A stretch of DNA of 64,000 nt from NCBI GenBank assembly GCA_963707135.1, contig CAVPOY010000029.1, forward strand, positions 1 to 64,000, given 5' to 3'. This DNA comes from JBGSTR01 sp963707135. Lineage in GTDB: Bacteria > Pseudomonadota > Gammaproteobacteria > Chromatiales > Chromatiaceae. This document shows, one piece after another, positions 18,794 through 29,041 of this stretch; within the stretch, counting starts at the first letter, position 1; every line of letters begins with the position of its first letter. The translations under genes and the position numbers were made by a program. The notes under the pieces were generated by a model. The model saw nothing but the letters and a program-made list of their open reading frames with translations. It did no database searches and was not told where the DNA came from.

Positions 18794-19353
18794 CGTGAGT
18801 TCTCCGAAGCTGTTACATCTGGTGCCGGCTCTATGCTTGGCAAGCGGGTTGCCGCCCCACCTGGCTCACGCTGGAGCCTGGCAGAACCGTGCTCGTATGC
18901 TGGATATCTTCCGCTGAAAATAGCGACACCTTGCCTGCGATCAATGCACCACGCGGCTCGAGTCGCACCGAGTGAGGCAGCGATGCACGGACGATGGTCC
19001 CGAACGTGAGCGGATGGCCGAAGCCGGGAAGGCAGCGAAATCGCAGGGTATTCTAAAACAAACCGTGCGCGAAATGCTGTAATAGTTTGGCTGGGCGTGA
19101 CGAGAGGCTTCGGTGCCGCTTGCTATGCTCCTGTACGAGGTGATAGTTCAGGCAGAGCGCCGGAGCTGGCAGGCGTGGTGCGAGACAAGTGACGGCTTGC
19201 GCCGCGCTCCGGACAGGGCGTCGACGCTGGCGCGCGATGGCGCGGGCCACTCGGAAAGGAAACGGCCCGCGCGGGGCGGGCCGGATCGAGTCAAGTTGAA
19301 GGGAGGTATTCTTTGTCGGCGCGGGCAAGCCCGCGCTTCCGGCCAGGTTTGGA
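18794..19353. other. Intergenic region between the two secreted-protein genes
   Basis: About 560 bases. It must hold the promoter of the FG-GAP gene (just above 18793) and the 3' end of the protease transcript, including the GC hairpin at 19263-19283. No gene was recognised; a few short frames lack motifs. Confidence 0.4.
19263..19283 (-). terminator. Possible terminator hairpin after the protease gene
   Basis: A perfect 8-bp stem (CGGCCCGC / GCGGGCCG) with a 5-base loop lies about 70 bases downstream of the protease stop. On the minus strand it is followed by TTTCCTTTCC, a weak pyrimidine run in place of a proper U tract, so this is a tentative call. Confidence 0.35.
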
Positions 19354-20088
19354 CTACCAGGTACCGACTACGGGCTTGTCGCCTGCTACGCCGAAGACCG
19401 CGCTGAAATCCACGCCCAGGTCCCACGCGTAGTTGCCGTTGGCGTCGAGGTAGAAGGTGGTGTTACTCGGCCGCCAGACGCCGATCTGGTCGTCGCCGTC
19501 GCCGTCCCAGTCGCCGCTGACTGGAATGTCGGTGCTCAGGCCAAAGACGCCGCTCTTGTCGATGCCTTTATCCCAGGCGTAGTTCCCGTTGTAGTCGAGA
19601 TAGAAGGTCTTGTTGCTCGGACGCCAGACGCCGATCTGGTCGTCGCCGTCGCCATCCCAGTCCCCGGCGAGCGGCTTGTCGGTGCTCAGGCCGAAGACGC
19701 CGCTCTTGTCGATACCGATGTCCCAAGCGTAGTTCCCGTTGTAGTCGAGATAGAAGGTCTTGTTGCTCGGACGCCAGACGCCGATCTCGTCAGTGCCGTC
19801 GCCGTCCCAGTCGCCGGCGAGCGGGATGTCGGTGCTGACGCCGAATTTGCCGCTCGCGTCGACGCCCGGGTCCCACTTGAAGTTGCCGTTGACGTCGAGG
19901 TAGAAGGTCGTGTTGCTGGGCCGCCAGACGCCGACCTCGTCGGTGCCGTCGCCGTCCCAGTCGCCGCTGAGCGGGATGTCGGTGCTGACGCCGAAGGGCG
20001 CGGCGATACCGCAGTTATCCCACCGGTAGGCCCCGAGGGCGTCCAGGAAGAAGGTGGTCGAGCTTGGGCGCCAGGTGCCGACCAGGTC
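19354..20088 (-). repeat. Five tandem ~50-residue repeats at the C-terminus of the protease
   Basis: Same repeat as in the FG-GAP protein: xGVWRPSNxTFYLDxNGNYxWD, then FGxSTDxPLxGDWDGDGxDE. There are five units; the first is the most divergent (VGTWRPSSTTFFLDALGAYR) and the last ends DKPVVGTW at the stop codon. Units 3 and 4 are almost identical in DNA. Confidence 0.85.
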
Positions 20089-22006
20089 CGCGGTCCATGG
20101 CGCGCCAAGGTAATTGAACGCATCCACCGCGTTTATCAGGCCTGCACCGCTGTCCTTGTCGCAGCCGGAGCCTATTGCGATTCGCGGCTCCGTGGGCAGG
20201 CGCGGTTCACGCGCAACCATATCGACGGCGCTTCGCTGGAAGGCCAGGGTGACCTCGGCCGGTGTCAACGAGGGGCTGTCTTCCAGGAGCAGTGCGGCCA
20301 CGCCGGCCGCGTGTGGCGCCGCGGCCGAGGTTCCGAAGAAATTCGGGAAGCCATCGGGCTCGTAGTCGAAGCCGAAGAAGGTGTTGTTGCCCCCATCCGG
20401 CGCCGTGAACTCGGGCTTTCCTCGGATCGCTTTCGTAGGCCTGCCCGCCGTGTCGAACAGGATCGTCGTGGTGCCGGCGGATGAGTAGTAATTGAGCACC
20501 GGCGGGTCTTCGCCAAACTCGGGCGTCAGGAAATAGGCGGACGCCCCAACGGCGTCGGCGCCCGAGGCATTGGCATGACCGACGACGGTGCCGGCGCCGG
20601 TCCCGAAGTACACCGGGTCCCTGAACTGGACGTCACCGTACATGACTAGCTTCAAGAAGCTCGGGTTGGGGCCGGCAAACCGCTCGATTCCGACCCCAAT
20701 AACCGCCTGGGTTTCGCCGAGTGGCAGGGTAATAAGAACGCCTTCGACGGGGTCCAAACCCAGGTTGTCGTCTGCCGAGCAGAAGAACGGCGTCCCCGAG
20801 TTGGCCGGCGAGTAGAAGCAGATGTCGAGGTCCGTGGTGGCGCCGGGCGGGCCGCTCACCGAGAAGAAGGGATTGCTCCACTGCAGAACGAAAATGGTGT
20901 CGCTCGTGAGCCTGAGCTTCATGCGCGCGTCGACCACCGCCGGGTCCGGGTTGAAGTCGTGAGCCGCGCCGCCGAGTGATCCACACTTGTCGCAGGGCCT
21001 GAAGGTAGATTCATACGCCTGCCGGCCGTTGTTTCCAGCCGCCGAGAAGTAGGCGACTCCCGAGGCGTTCACGGTATCGGCGGCCTGGGCAATGACGCCG
21101 TCCTGGAACATGGGCTCGGCGTAGTAGAAGACGTCGTCGACGATGATGTCGGCGCCCGCGGCCGCCAGGTCCTTGATGCCCTGTGCAAAATCGGCTTGGC
21201 CGTTGAACGCGGTGTGGAACGCGAGTCCGGCGTCCGGGGCGACGTCGTGGACGATTTGCGCCATCGCGCGTCCCTCGTCGGTACAGTCGGTCGCCGTATC
21301 GTCGAGGATGTTGACGCCGGCCGGAAGATCGCCGGAGGCCTGATCGGCGGCGTAGCTCCCGTTGCCCGAGCAATCGAAGCTGTCGGACAGGATGCCGACG
21401 GTGACGCCGCTACCGCTTACGGAAAAATTTGGCCGTGCCAGATCCGCCTCCATCGACTGGTCACCCTGGGAGGTTACGGACCCGGTGCTCGTCCCCGCGA
21501 CGGCGGGCTGGGCGAAGCGCGAGGCTCTCGACCCCGTCGAGCGCGGGAATCTGGTCGATCCGCAGTCGGGCGGAGACCATCCAGCCGGCGACGGCCGTGA
21601 CCTCTGCGCCAAGGGCCTCGAGGTCGGCCCGCAGCTGCTCGGGGTCGTCCGCGGCCACCGCATCGATCACGACCAACCCGTCCGGAGTGACCTGAGCCAG
21701 CGTTCGCTTGGGTTGGAACGGCGCCTGACGGCCTGAAGTCGCGGCAGCCTGGTAATCGATGTACTCGGCATAAAGCGCGTCCAGACCGGAGATCGTCTTG
21801 TCCTGAGTTAGCGGCTTGCTCCTGTGCGTTGGGCCAGACGCGTTTGTAGCGGCGCCGGCGTCGCTGGAGTTGACCGCGGGAATTTCAACGCGGTCTATGG
21901 CGAACGAGTCCGCTATTCCGCCAAGAGCGGAAATCGCGAGTACCGCGGCGAGCGCGGTTGCGTGCGGGACGCGGAATTTTTCAGTGATATGCATGGTATT
22001 GGTCAT
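19354..22006 (-). CDS. Secreted S8-like (subtilase) peptidase with C-terminal repeats; one frameshift
   Basis: About 884 residues across two frames, with a frame change near 21510 (2653 bases, 1 mod 3). ATG 22006 starts a signal-peptide-like region (ATALAAVLAISALGGIADSFA), then a propeptide-like region (VVIDAVAADDPEQLRADLEA, ALGAEVTAVAGWMVSARL). The protease domain has the Asp region VTVGILSDSFDCSGN, GRAMAQIVHDVAPDAGLAF, the oxyanion-type ISPs AYFSAAGNNGRQAYES, and the Ser region FFGTSAAAPHAAGVAALLL. The usual HGT histidine block is not obvious; DEGRAMAQIVHD stands in that position. The C-terminus is the five-fold GVWRPS repeat shared with the neighbour. Probably extracellular; substrate unknown. 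Confidence 0.75.
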
Positions 22007-22529
22007 CGTTAATTTCCGTGAAAAGTAAAGCCCGAGCCATCGTCCAAGAGCTCGGATTATTCCTGTGTGAACTTGGTTAAACCTTCGTCGTCAACGGCCA
22101 GGCCGCCTGGACCCTGGCGTAGGAACAGTTTGACGCATCGAGCGTGGCTATTGGTCGCGCCTCGGCGGGCGATGGGCGCCTTCTGTCGGCGTTTCCACGC
22201 GCGGTGAGGTCGTGGTGCGAGTGACAGCGCTTGCACGCGCGCTCGTACGAGCACGAATGCGTGGTTCGGCGGGGAGGGTCTGCTTTGCCCCCTTCGCGCC
22301 TTCCGGGCTTCAGTTTATCTGGTTGCCTGGTCGGCAGGGAAGCCGGTCCGGGGAAAACGTGCGGGTGTGTTTCTATCGCCGTTTGTGCTCGGGTGAGTCT
22401 GGTCCGCTACCCGGTGCGGGGCACAGCGAATATCCACATCTGTGGATGCACGTCTCTCGGGTTCGCGGCGAAACGAAACCGGGGTAGCTTCCCGCGGCCC
22501 CGGTGCTGTTAGCTATGTCGGGGCCGCCG
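22007..22529. other. Intergenic region with a 16-bp palindrome
   Basis: About 520 bases upstream of the protease gene and downstream of the FecR-like gene. No gene was recognised. A perfect inverted repeat ATCCACA-TC-TGTGGAT lies at 22432-22447 and could be an operator; its half-sites also resemble DnaA boxes. The protease promoter is expected near 22020-22060 but no clear -35/-10 pair was identified. Confidence 0.4.
22432..22447. repeat. Perfect palindrome ATCCACA-TC-TGTGGAT
   Basis: Seven-base half-sites with a 2-base centre, in a non-coding region. It could be a regulator site. A pair of inverted TATCCACA-like DnaA half-boxes is another reading, without other origin features nearby. Confidence 0.35.
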
Positions 22530-23003
22530 CTAAGGGCTGAGCGGCCTGAGCGGCGGGATCTGTCCTCGATCGTCGCTACCCGTTTCGATCGCGCCGCTGG
22601 CGCCAAGAATGACAACCGTGCCCACGACACCCGCGGCGATGGCGCCCGCGGTGGCTGCAGGCGCGGCGGCAGCCGCGTAGTAAGGTCCCACCGAATCCTG
22701 GGCCAAGGCGCCGCTGGTGCAGCTGTCCGCAGCGCCGACGGTCAGGATGCGATTGTCACCCACGGGGTAGGAGCAGCCATCGGCAAACTTCAGGATCGCG
22801 CTGCCTCCCTCCATCACCATTACCCTGTCACCGGTACGAAGGGACATTCCTTCCTTTGCGGTCGTGTACTGCTCCCCCTGATCGACTAAAGCGGTTCCGT
22901 TTATCTGGACGAGCGACGCAACAATATCCGCCGCTTGCGCGTTTGCGGTGAGACAAACCGCCGCCGCGAGCATGGCGGAGAAACTGTGATGCATGTTTGC
23001 CAT
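22530..23003 (-). CDS. Small exported FecR-like protein
   Basis: A 157-residue protein from ATG 23003 (MANMHHSFSAMLAAAVCLTANAQA), with a signal peptide. The open frame continues upstream to 23126, but the signal peptide fixes the start. The mature part has a FecR-like beta segment: VQINGTALVDQGEQYTTAKE, then SLRTGDRVMVMEGGSAILKFADGCSYPVG. Two Cys (GCSYPV and DSCTSG) may pair. A C-terminal Ala/Gly-rich hydrophobic helix (AGAIAAGVVGTVVILGASGA) precedes a charged tail, so it may be anchored in the membrane. It sits at the edge of the EPS block and probably acts in the envelope; exact role unknown. Confidence 0.7.
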   Translation of the reverse strand: MANMHHSFSAMLAAAVCLTANAQAADIVASLVQINGTALVDQGEQYTTAKEGMSLRTGDRVMVMEGGSAILKFADGCSYPVGDNRILTVGAADSCTSGALAQDSVGPYYAAAAAPAATAGAIAAGVVGTVVILGASGAIETGSDDRGQIPPLRPLSP

Positions 23004-23440
23004 AGACAGATACCCACATGAAGATCGAAAAACGGCCGGAATAGCCGAAGCCTTCTTCGGACTGTTGCGGCAATTAGAGGCTTCGAAACCGGGAATGTCA
23101 ACCTGGTACCGGCGGGCAGGTATCAATTAGCCTTCCCTGTGACCAACGGGGAGCCCAGAGGTGCCGATTGAGTTTACTTCTGGGTTTGTCAGCTCGTTTC
23201 CCCGCGGCGCCGATTCTATCACAGCTTAATTTTCAATGGGTTAGGGTCGTTCGAAATAGCCGGCCATCCATGTTCCGCGCGGTAAGCGCAATTGAATCGG
23301 CGGTTCACCAAGGCGCAGCCGTCTTTATTGAGGGCTGCCCCCAATGCTCCTGTATTCCGGTGGGGGGAATCCTGAATCAAGTGCGCCGAGCTTACGCATT
23401 CTCTTAAAGTGAGAAGCGTGTCATGAATTCGGGCGGCGAA
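23004..23440. other. Intergenic region with nothing recognised
   Basis: About 440 bases between the FecR-like gene and the TPR gene, both on the minus strand. A 79-codon plus-strand frame at 23168-23407 lacks motifs and a convincing ribosome binding site. The region probably carries the FecR-like gene promoter. Confidence 0.35.
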
Positions 23441-25162
23441 TCATTTGGTCGGGTCCGCCGTTGCGGGTTTACCTTCGGCGGCGGTTTGGCCTTCGGCCGG
23501 AGCCACGGGGGCGAGCCGTTGCATCCGTAGGTCGTCGAACCAGGCACTGCCCGAAATTCTGTAGTCGGATTGAACCCGGGCGTAGGTGGACAGCCTCAGT
23601 GTCGGGTCTGTGCAGCCAACCGGAAGCTCGAACTCGAACTCGAAGACTCGCCATTGCTGGGACCCCAGAAAGCGCTCGCTCGTTGCAAGGGACAAAGTCT
23701 TGTCATCCGCACGACACTCCACGGACCACTGCAATCCTCCGTTGGTTTTCAGGCCGTCGGTTCGCACTTGTCCCGTAACACGGTAGCGTCCGGGATCGAT
23801 GAACAAGGGCTGAAAAAACCTGCGGAAAGGTTCCTGGGTGTTCGAAAACAACAGGTGGAGGGCCCGCTCTCCCTCGGTCCCGTAGGTTGCCGCGGTATCG
23901 ACCTTTTCCCCCCGCGACCCACCAATGTGCCAATCGAAACCGGTCCCGGTCGGGGTAAGCTCGAATCCGCCGTTGAAGATCAAACCGAGCTGCTCCCTTT
24001 CCGTATCCGACAACCCATTTACCCAGGTGAGGTATGCCTCGGTCGAGCGCCCCTCGCGTTGAAGGCGTGCGATGTAGGCTTGGCGCTCGACAGCACTGAT
24101 CGGCGCACCACCGCCTTCCCGGCGCTGGGTGTAAACGTATCTGACAGTGTCCATCTCGAGTGCCTGTATCGCCATCCTGTCGAAGAACCTGTCCCACCAG
24201 GTTGGCGGCTGGACCGCATAGGCATTCAACGCCGCGCGTGTATCCGGATGCTCGGCGATCTTCAACAGGATTGGGAACAGAAGCTCGAATCTGTCCGGAT
24301 TCGCGTCGAGAGCCGACGACCACTCCGCAAGCGCCCTGTCCAGATCGCCCCGACGGAGCCAGTAGATCGCGGCGCGAATGCGGATATCAGCATTTGCCGG
24401 TTCAAGCCGGGCGGCCCGTTGCACCAGCGAGTCGTAGCGAACCACTTCGGCGGTGGTGTCTGTCGGGATCGGATCGAGGTCGCCGGGGGCTCCGGTACCC
24501 GGCATTCCGATGGCAGCGATTTCGGCGCCTTCGGTTGACTCGGGGGACTGGTCGACGGCGCTTGCGGCCGCGCCCGCTGCATCAGGCGAATTCTCGATTT
24601 TCGCCGCCGGTTCGACGCGAGGCGTCGCCGTAACCTGCTGATCGCTTGAGTCGGATTCCGAAACCGCGCGCGTCTCCGCGTCCGCCGGCTCTGCGGGGAG
24701 ACCGGCGTCGCCGGATGAATCGGTCAGTTCCTGGCCGGCGTCAGTACCGTCAGCCGCGCCGTAGAGCCCAAGGGCGGGGGCCGACTCGGTGCTCTCGGCG
24801 CCCTCGCTAGGCGGTGCGTTCGGGCTTTCTCCCTCGCCTTGGTTAACGATCGGCGACTCGCGGGTCCAGAGCCCTTCAGTACGTTCCGCGATGCTCATCA
24901 GAGGGTTCGCGCGCGCCGGATCTTTCAGGAACGCCGCCTTGTAAAGCGCGGCGGCCGTATCGGGGTCCTGGGTGCGGGTAGTCGCCGCGAGTCGCTCCAG
25001 CGTTTCAGGTCTTGCCCCTGCCCAGGCCACTGCACCTGAACCGCTCGATTGCTCTGGAGAGGCGGAGCGCTCGGCGAAATAGTCGCCGAATCCTGAGGTC
25101 AGAGCACGCCAGATCAGAAAAGCCGCCGCCGCAAGCAGTAGCGGCCGATACAAAATTCCCAA
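23441..25162 (-). CDS. Membrane-anchored TPR-like protein with C-terminal carbohydrate-binding-like domain
   Basis: A 573-residue protein with one N-terminal membrane helix (RPLLLAAAAFLIWRALTSGF). A TPR-like segment (AALYKAAFLKDPARANPLM) is followed by a disordered Ser/Glu/Ala-rich linker (about residues 95-230). A second TPR-like part has ARLEPANADIRIRAAIYWLR and GDLDRALAEWSSALDANPDR. The C-terminal 200 residues start IFNGGFELTPTGTGFDW and include GRYRVTGQVRTDG and AWFDDLRMQ, the look of a carbohydrate-binding jelly roll. It lies between the FecR-like gene and the BY-kinase in the EPS block and is probably an assembly or scaffolding factor for EPS synthesis in the periplasm. Confidence 0.7.
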   Translation of the reverse strand: MGILYRPLLLAAAAFLIWRALTSGFGDYFAERSASPEQSSGSGAVAWAGARPETLERLAATTRTQDPDTAAALYKAAFLKDPARANPLMSIAERTEGLWTRESPIVNQGEGESPNAPPSEGAESTESAPALGLYGAADGTDAGQELTDSSGDAGLPAEPADAETRAVSESDSSDQQVTATPRVEPAAKIENSPDAAGAAASAVDQSPESTEGAEIAAIGMPGTGAPGDLDPIPTDTTAEVVRYDSLVQRAARLEPANADIRIRAAIYWLRRGDLDRALAEWSSALDANPDRFELLFPILLKIAEHPDTRAALNAYAVQPPTWWDRFFDRMAIQALEMDTVRYVYTQRREGGGAPISAVERQAYIARLQREGRSTEAYLTWVNGLSDTEREQLGLIFNGGFELTPTGTGFDWHIGGSRGEKVDTAATYGTEGERALHLLFSNTQEPFRRFFQPLFIDPGRYRVTGQVRTDGLKTNGGLQWSVECRADDKTLSLATSERFLGSQQWRVFEFEFELPVGCTDPTLRLSTYARVQSDYRISGSAWFDDLRMQRLAPVAPAEGQTAAEGKPATADPTK

Positions 25163-25297
25163 ATGCAGTTACCTCTTGATTTCCCTATTGGCCAGTGTGC
25201 GCTCACGGCGAGGAGCGGCGTCACGATCAAGTCCATCCGTGACTCTCTCATTCGCTCGGGGCCGCCTGCGCGCCGAATGGCCGCGGCGATCGGCGGA

Positions 25298-27602
25298 TCA
25301 GGCCGGCGCCCGCGGAAGGGAGCCTGTATCGCCCTGGCCGCCGTACGCGTACTGGTACGAGTATCCGTAACCGTATCCATAACCGTAGCCATATCCGCTG
25401 CCGGTACGCCCGAATTTGGAGATGACGGCGCCCAGGATGTGGGCGTTCGCCGACCGCATACGCTTGACTGAACCTTCCAAGGCCCCCACACGCGTCTTGC
25501 CGGCCTCCGCGACGACTACGGTGGCCCGCGCGAGGTTTCCGATAATCAGCGCGTCGGCGAGGCCGAGCACCGGCGGACTGTCGAGGATCACATAGTCGAA
25601 TCGCTCGCGCGCGCTTTCCAGAAGCGCCACCATCCTTTCGCTGGACAGCAGCTCGACGGGGTTTGGCGGCAGTGGGCCGCTCGGAATCACGAACAGCCGT
25701 GTAATTTGGCTCGGTTTGGCAATGTCGACAGGTTCCGCACCGCCCGATAGGTAGTTACTCAGACCATCCGAGTTCGGCAGACCGAAGATCTGGTGCAGCG
25801 ATGGGTTACGCAGGTCGCAGTCGATCAGGAGTACCTTGCCGCCGGACTGAGCGAAAGTGATTGCCGTGCTGGTGGCCGAGGTCGTCTTGCCGTCTCCCGG
25901 CATGGCGCTCGTGAAATTCAGGATCTTCGGTGCACCCTCGGACGTCGAGAAGACCAGCGACGTGCGAAGCGAGCGGTAGGCCTCGGCAAGCGCGCTTTGA
26001 GGTTGCTCGAATGCTAGCAGCGCGACGCCCTGTTCGAAGGATGCCGCAGGCGGAGGCTCGACGTAGGGGACCATCGCGAGGACCGGCGCCCCGACGCGTT
26101 TTTCGACGTCTTCGCTGGTCTTTACCGTGTCGTCCAGCGTTTCGAGCAGGAACGCGACTAGTGCGCCCCCGAACAGGCCCAGAGCCAGCGCGATCGCGAG
26201 GTTCTTCGCGAGGCTGGGTTTGTACTTGTTTCTCGGTACTTCCGCCGGATCGACAATGGAAATGTTGTTCGTGCCTATACCGGCGACGACGCCAATCTCT
26301 TTCATTCGCTGCAGCAGGCCGTCGTAGAGCTCGCTGTTGGTGTCGACTTCGCGCTTCAGGGCCTGATAGTCCGTGCTCCGGTCCTGTAGAGCCAGGATCT
26401 CGGCCTTGATCTCGTTGATTCGCGCCGTCAGCTCGGCCTCTTGCCTTAACCGCGCTTCATAGGTCGAACGGGCGGCTATCCCGATCGATACGGACTCATC
26501 GGCAATCGTGCGGTCGATCTCGTCGATCTGCTGGCGTATCTGCTGCATCTTGGGGTAGCCGGGCTTGAAGATCTTCAGGTTCTCCTGGTACTGCGGTCTC
26601 CAGCTCCGCCTTGCGGGCTTTGTACTGCTGGATGACCGGACTCTCCAAGCCGCCGGCGGTGCGCACGCTGCCCTGGTCCATCATCTGCCTGAACTCGGCC
26701 TCGGCGGCAATACGTTCCGCCTCGGCCCCGACCAAGGCCGTGTTGGTCTCCTTGAGACTCTGCATGAGGATTTCGAGCTTGTCGTCCAGGTTAATGATCT
26801 CCCGTTCCTTGGCGTAGGCGATCAGTCGCCGCTCGGAATCCTCCAGATTGGCCCGAGCCTGCTGTATCCGCTCTTGCAGGAAGGACTGGGCGTAGGACGA
26901 GGCGTCGTAGCGACGCTCGAGCGTCGTGTTGACGAAGTTTTCGGCTAGGGCGTTGGCCACGGCCGCTGCCTCCTGCGGGTCCGGGCTGTCGTATTCGACG
27001 CGTACCAGGCGCGAGTTCTTCACCGGGGTGACGTGTAAATTGTCAAGAAAGAATCCCTCGTAGTCGGGCTCTATTTCCTCTCCGTCGCTGGCATTCCCGG
27101 ACACTAGACCCTTCAGTTGCGACACGAGTCGCCCGACCAGGGACGGCTCGTCCATGTTCCGAAACGACTTCGACGACTGAAGTCCCAACTGGTCGATGAC
27201 ACGGCGCGCGAGCGAGCGGCTTCGCAGCAGCTCGTATTGGGTCTCGTAGAAATCCTTCGCACTGAGGCTTTCCTCCGGCGTCAGGCTCTCGTACTCGACG
27301 ACCTTTCCGGACTCGCGCTCGATCTGCAGCAGCAGGGATCCGCGGTAGATCGGCGTGGTCAGGAAGGTTGCGATCAGAGCGGTTACGACAGCGATGCCGA
27401 GGATCGTGAAAATCGTCCCGCGACGCCTGACCAGGATGTTCCAATAGGCGCGGAGGTCGATAACGTCCTCGTCCTCCGGAAGGGCGCCGTAACCGTACCC
27501 ATAACCGTAGCCCCGCCTCTCGTCGAGTTGTTGCCTCTGCTCTGCCAGCTGTCGGTCGCGGTTTGGCGGTGCGGGGTCGGCTATTAGTTCGGCGTTGGTC
27601 AT
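25298..27602 (-). CDS. Wzc-type polysaccharide co-polymerase / BY-kinase; one frameshift
   Basis: About 768 residues across two frames, joined near 26595 where KAELET must continue as YQENLKIFKPGYPKM. N-terminus: a GYGYGYGYG run, then the Wzz domain with a TM helix (GTIFTILGIAVVTALIATFL). Coiled coils follow (RANLEDSERRLIAYAKERE). A second TM helix (LAIALALGLFGGALVAFLLE) precedes the cytoplasmic tyrosine kinase: Walker A SAMPGDGKTTSATS, A' VLLIDCDLRNPSLH and B FDYVILDSPPVLGLADAL. The tail has a Tyr cluster (GYGYGYGYGYGYSYQYAYGG), the expected autophosphorylation site. It controls EPS chain length and export with the Wza-type protein next door. The single frame change is probably a read error. 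Confidence 0.82.
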
Positions 27603-27901
27603 GGTAGAACTTTCTGAATCGTTAGCAAGGCGGCTGAATTGCGCAAGCGTTTAGCGGGCGCTCTGCGGTCACTTCTCGCGGTGATGCACATGCAGGTTAC
27701 ATCCATCGGGATAGGATCATCGTCGCTGCGCCGAGTCCAGTTGTGAATGATCTGTGTTCGCCGAGAATACGCATCTTACGACTCAGGATCCGGGTTGTTC
27801 ATCTCGGACCCCACCGATGTCCAATCGAATTGCTGTAGGGTTCTGAGTCTGGACCAAGAAAATTCCATGGTGCGTGCGGCTGGCGGAACTCTGCAACACA
27901 C
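27603..27901. other. Spacer between the BY-kinase and export-protein genes
   Basis: About 300 bases with no recognised gene. It probably holds the BY-kinase promoter. No reliable -35/-10 or sigma-54 site was found. Confidence 0.3.
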
Positions 27902-28840
27902 CTACCAGGCAACTCCCGGGATACGAACGAATCCGCGCAGCGTGTCTGCAACGCCCTTGATGAACGCGCTCGTCCCGGACTCGGGGACTACGACCCGATC
28001 GTCGCCAATCAGGATAGGGTCGCGCAATTTACCCTCCTGAATGGCCTCGACATCGACGACATAGCCCATCATGCCTCCCTTTTCATCGCCCCTAAAGACG
28101 ATTACCTCGTCCTCTTTGGCCAACGCGTTCATTCCCTCAGCCATGGCGATCACCTGCAAAAGCGAGGTCGCGCCCGTAATCGGGAAGACACCCGGCTTGT
28201 TTACCGATCCCATAACGGTGATCTGCTGGTTCGCGTACTGGGCGACGTCGATGTCTACCTGAGGGTCCTGCAGATAATCGCGTCCGAGAATCTCGGCAAC
28301 GCGTGCCTCCGCTTCCCGCGGCGTCAAGCCGCCAACCGTCACTGCCCCGACCAGGGGCAACATGATGTTCCCATCCTCGCTGACCCGCTCCTCGCTGGAT
28401 AGCTCGGGAACCTGAAAGACCTCGATTCGAATCAGATCGCTTGGTCCAATGCGGTAGGTCAGACTGCTTCCGGGGTCCGGTGGGAGGCCGGCAACGGCGG
28501 GCACGAGCTCCTCTCGTGGCGGAGCCGCGCGCGTCGGGCTCGGCTGTGCCGGGAGCTCGGCGGGCTTCGCGCGCGTACCTGTCGCCGATGGACGCGACGC
28601 CGTGCCGCTCGCCGCGGGGGCCGGCTGGGCAGGCTTCTTGCCCCGCTGCCAGAAGTCGTCGATGAGAACGTTCTTCGACCTCGTTGGCTGGGCCTGGCGG
28701 GTCGGTGCTGGGGCCGGTGCCGATTTTTTCTCGCGCATCCAGAAATCGTCGATGAGCATGTTCTCCCCCGCGGTAGTCCAAGTCGGCGCCAACGCCGCCA
28801 CCGCGGCGAGAATAGATACGACAAAAGGCAATCCGGGCAT
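27902..28840 (-). CDS. Polysaccharide export protein (Wza/GumB type, SLBB domain)
   Basis: A 312-residue outer-membrane export protein. A signal peptide (MPGLPFVVSILAAVAALAPT) is followed by two tandem copies of an LIDDFWxRxKK motif in a Pro/Ala-rich linker (about residues 25-75). Then comes the poly_export domain (YRIGPSDLIRIEVFQVPELS, SEDGNIMLPLVGAVTVGGLT, AVAEILGRDYLQDPQVDI-type) and an SLBB domain (ITVMGSVNKPGVFPITG, TSLLQVIAMAEGMN). The C-terminus is IGDDRVVVPESGTS. It would form the export channel with the BY-kinase. The N-terminal Cys of lipoprotein-type Wza is not evident. Confidence 0.82.
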   Translation of the reverse strand: MPGLPFVVSILAAVAALAPTWTTAGENMLIDDFWMREKKSAPAPAPTRQAQPTRSKNVLIDDFWQRGKKPAQPAPAASGTASRPSATGTRAKPAELPAQPSPTRAAPPREELVPAVAGLPPDPGSSLTYRIGPSDLIRIEVFQVPELSSEERVSEDGNIMLPLVGAVTVGGLTPREAEARVAEILGRDYLQDPQVDIDVAQYANQQITVMGSVNKPGVFPITGATSLLQVIAMAEGMNALAKEDEVIVFRGDEKGGMMGYVVDVEAIQEGKLRDPILIGDDRVVVPESGTSAFIKGVADTLRGFVRIPGVAW

Positions 28841-29041
28841 GGGTGAGGGTCTCCGCTTCAGGGACTGGGCCTTCCATAGGGTGGTCGTGTATATTCGCGT
28901 GGTTCGCGGTGGTGTACAACCGCGGCCGGGGGCGCGCTAGGGCTGTATCGTGACGCGCTCCGAAAATCGGCTTCTGCGGTGGCCGAAGCCGTCCGCCGGA
29001 TCCAACCGAAGCCGCCAACTCGCAGCAATACTAGGGTAGAG

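Noticed and set aside
22432..22447. Replication origin from paired DnaA-like boxes
   Set aside because: Only one inverted pair, no AT-rich region, no dnaA/dnaN neighbourhood.
23168..23407. A 79-codon plus-strand gene
   Set aside because: No motif, weak initiation context, and lies between two minus-strand genes of an apparent block.
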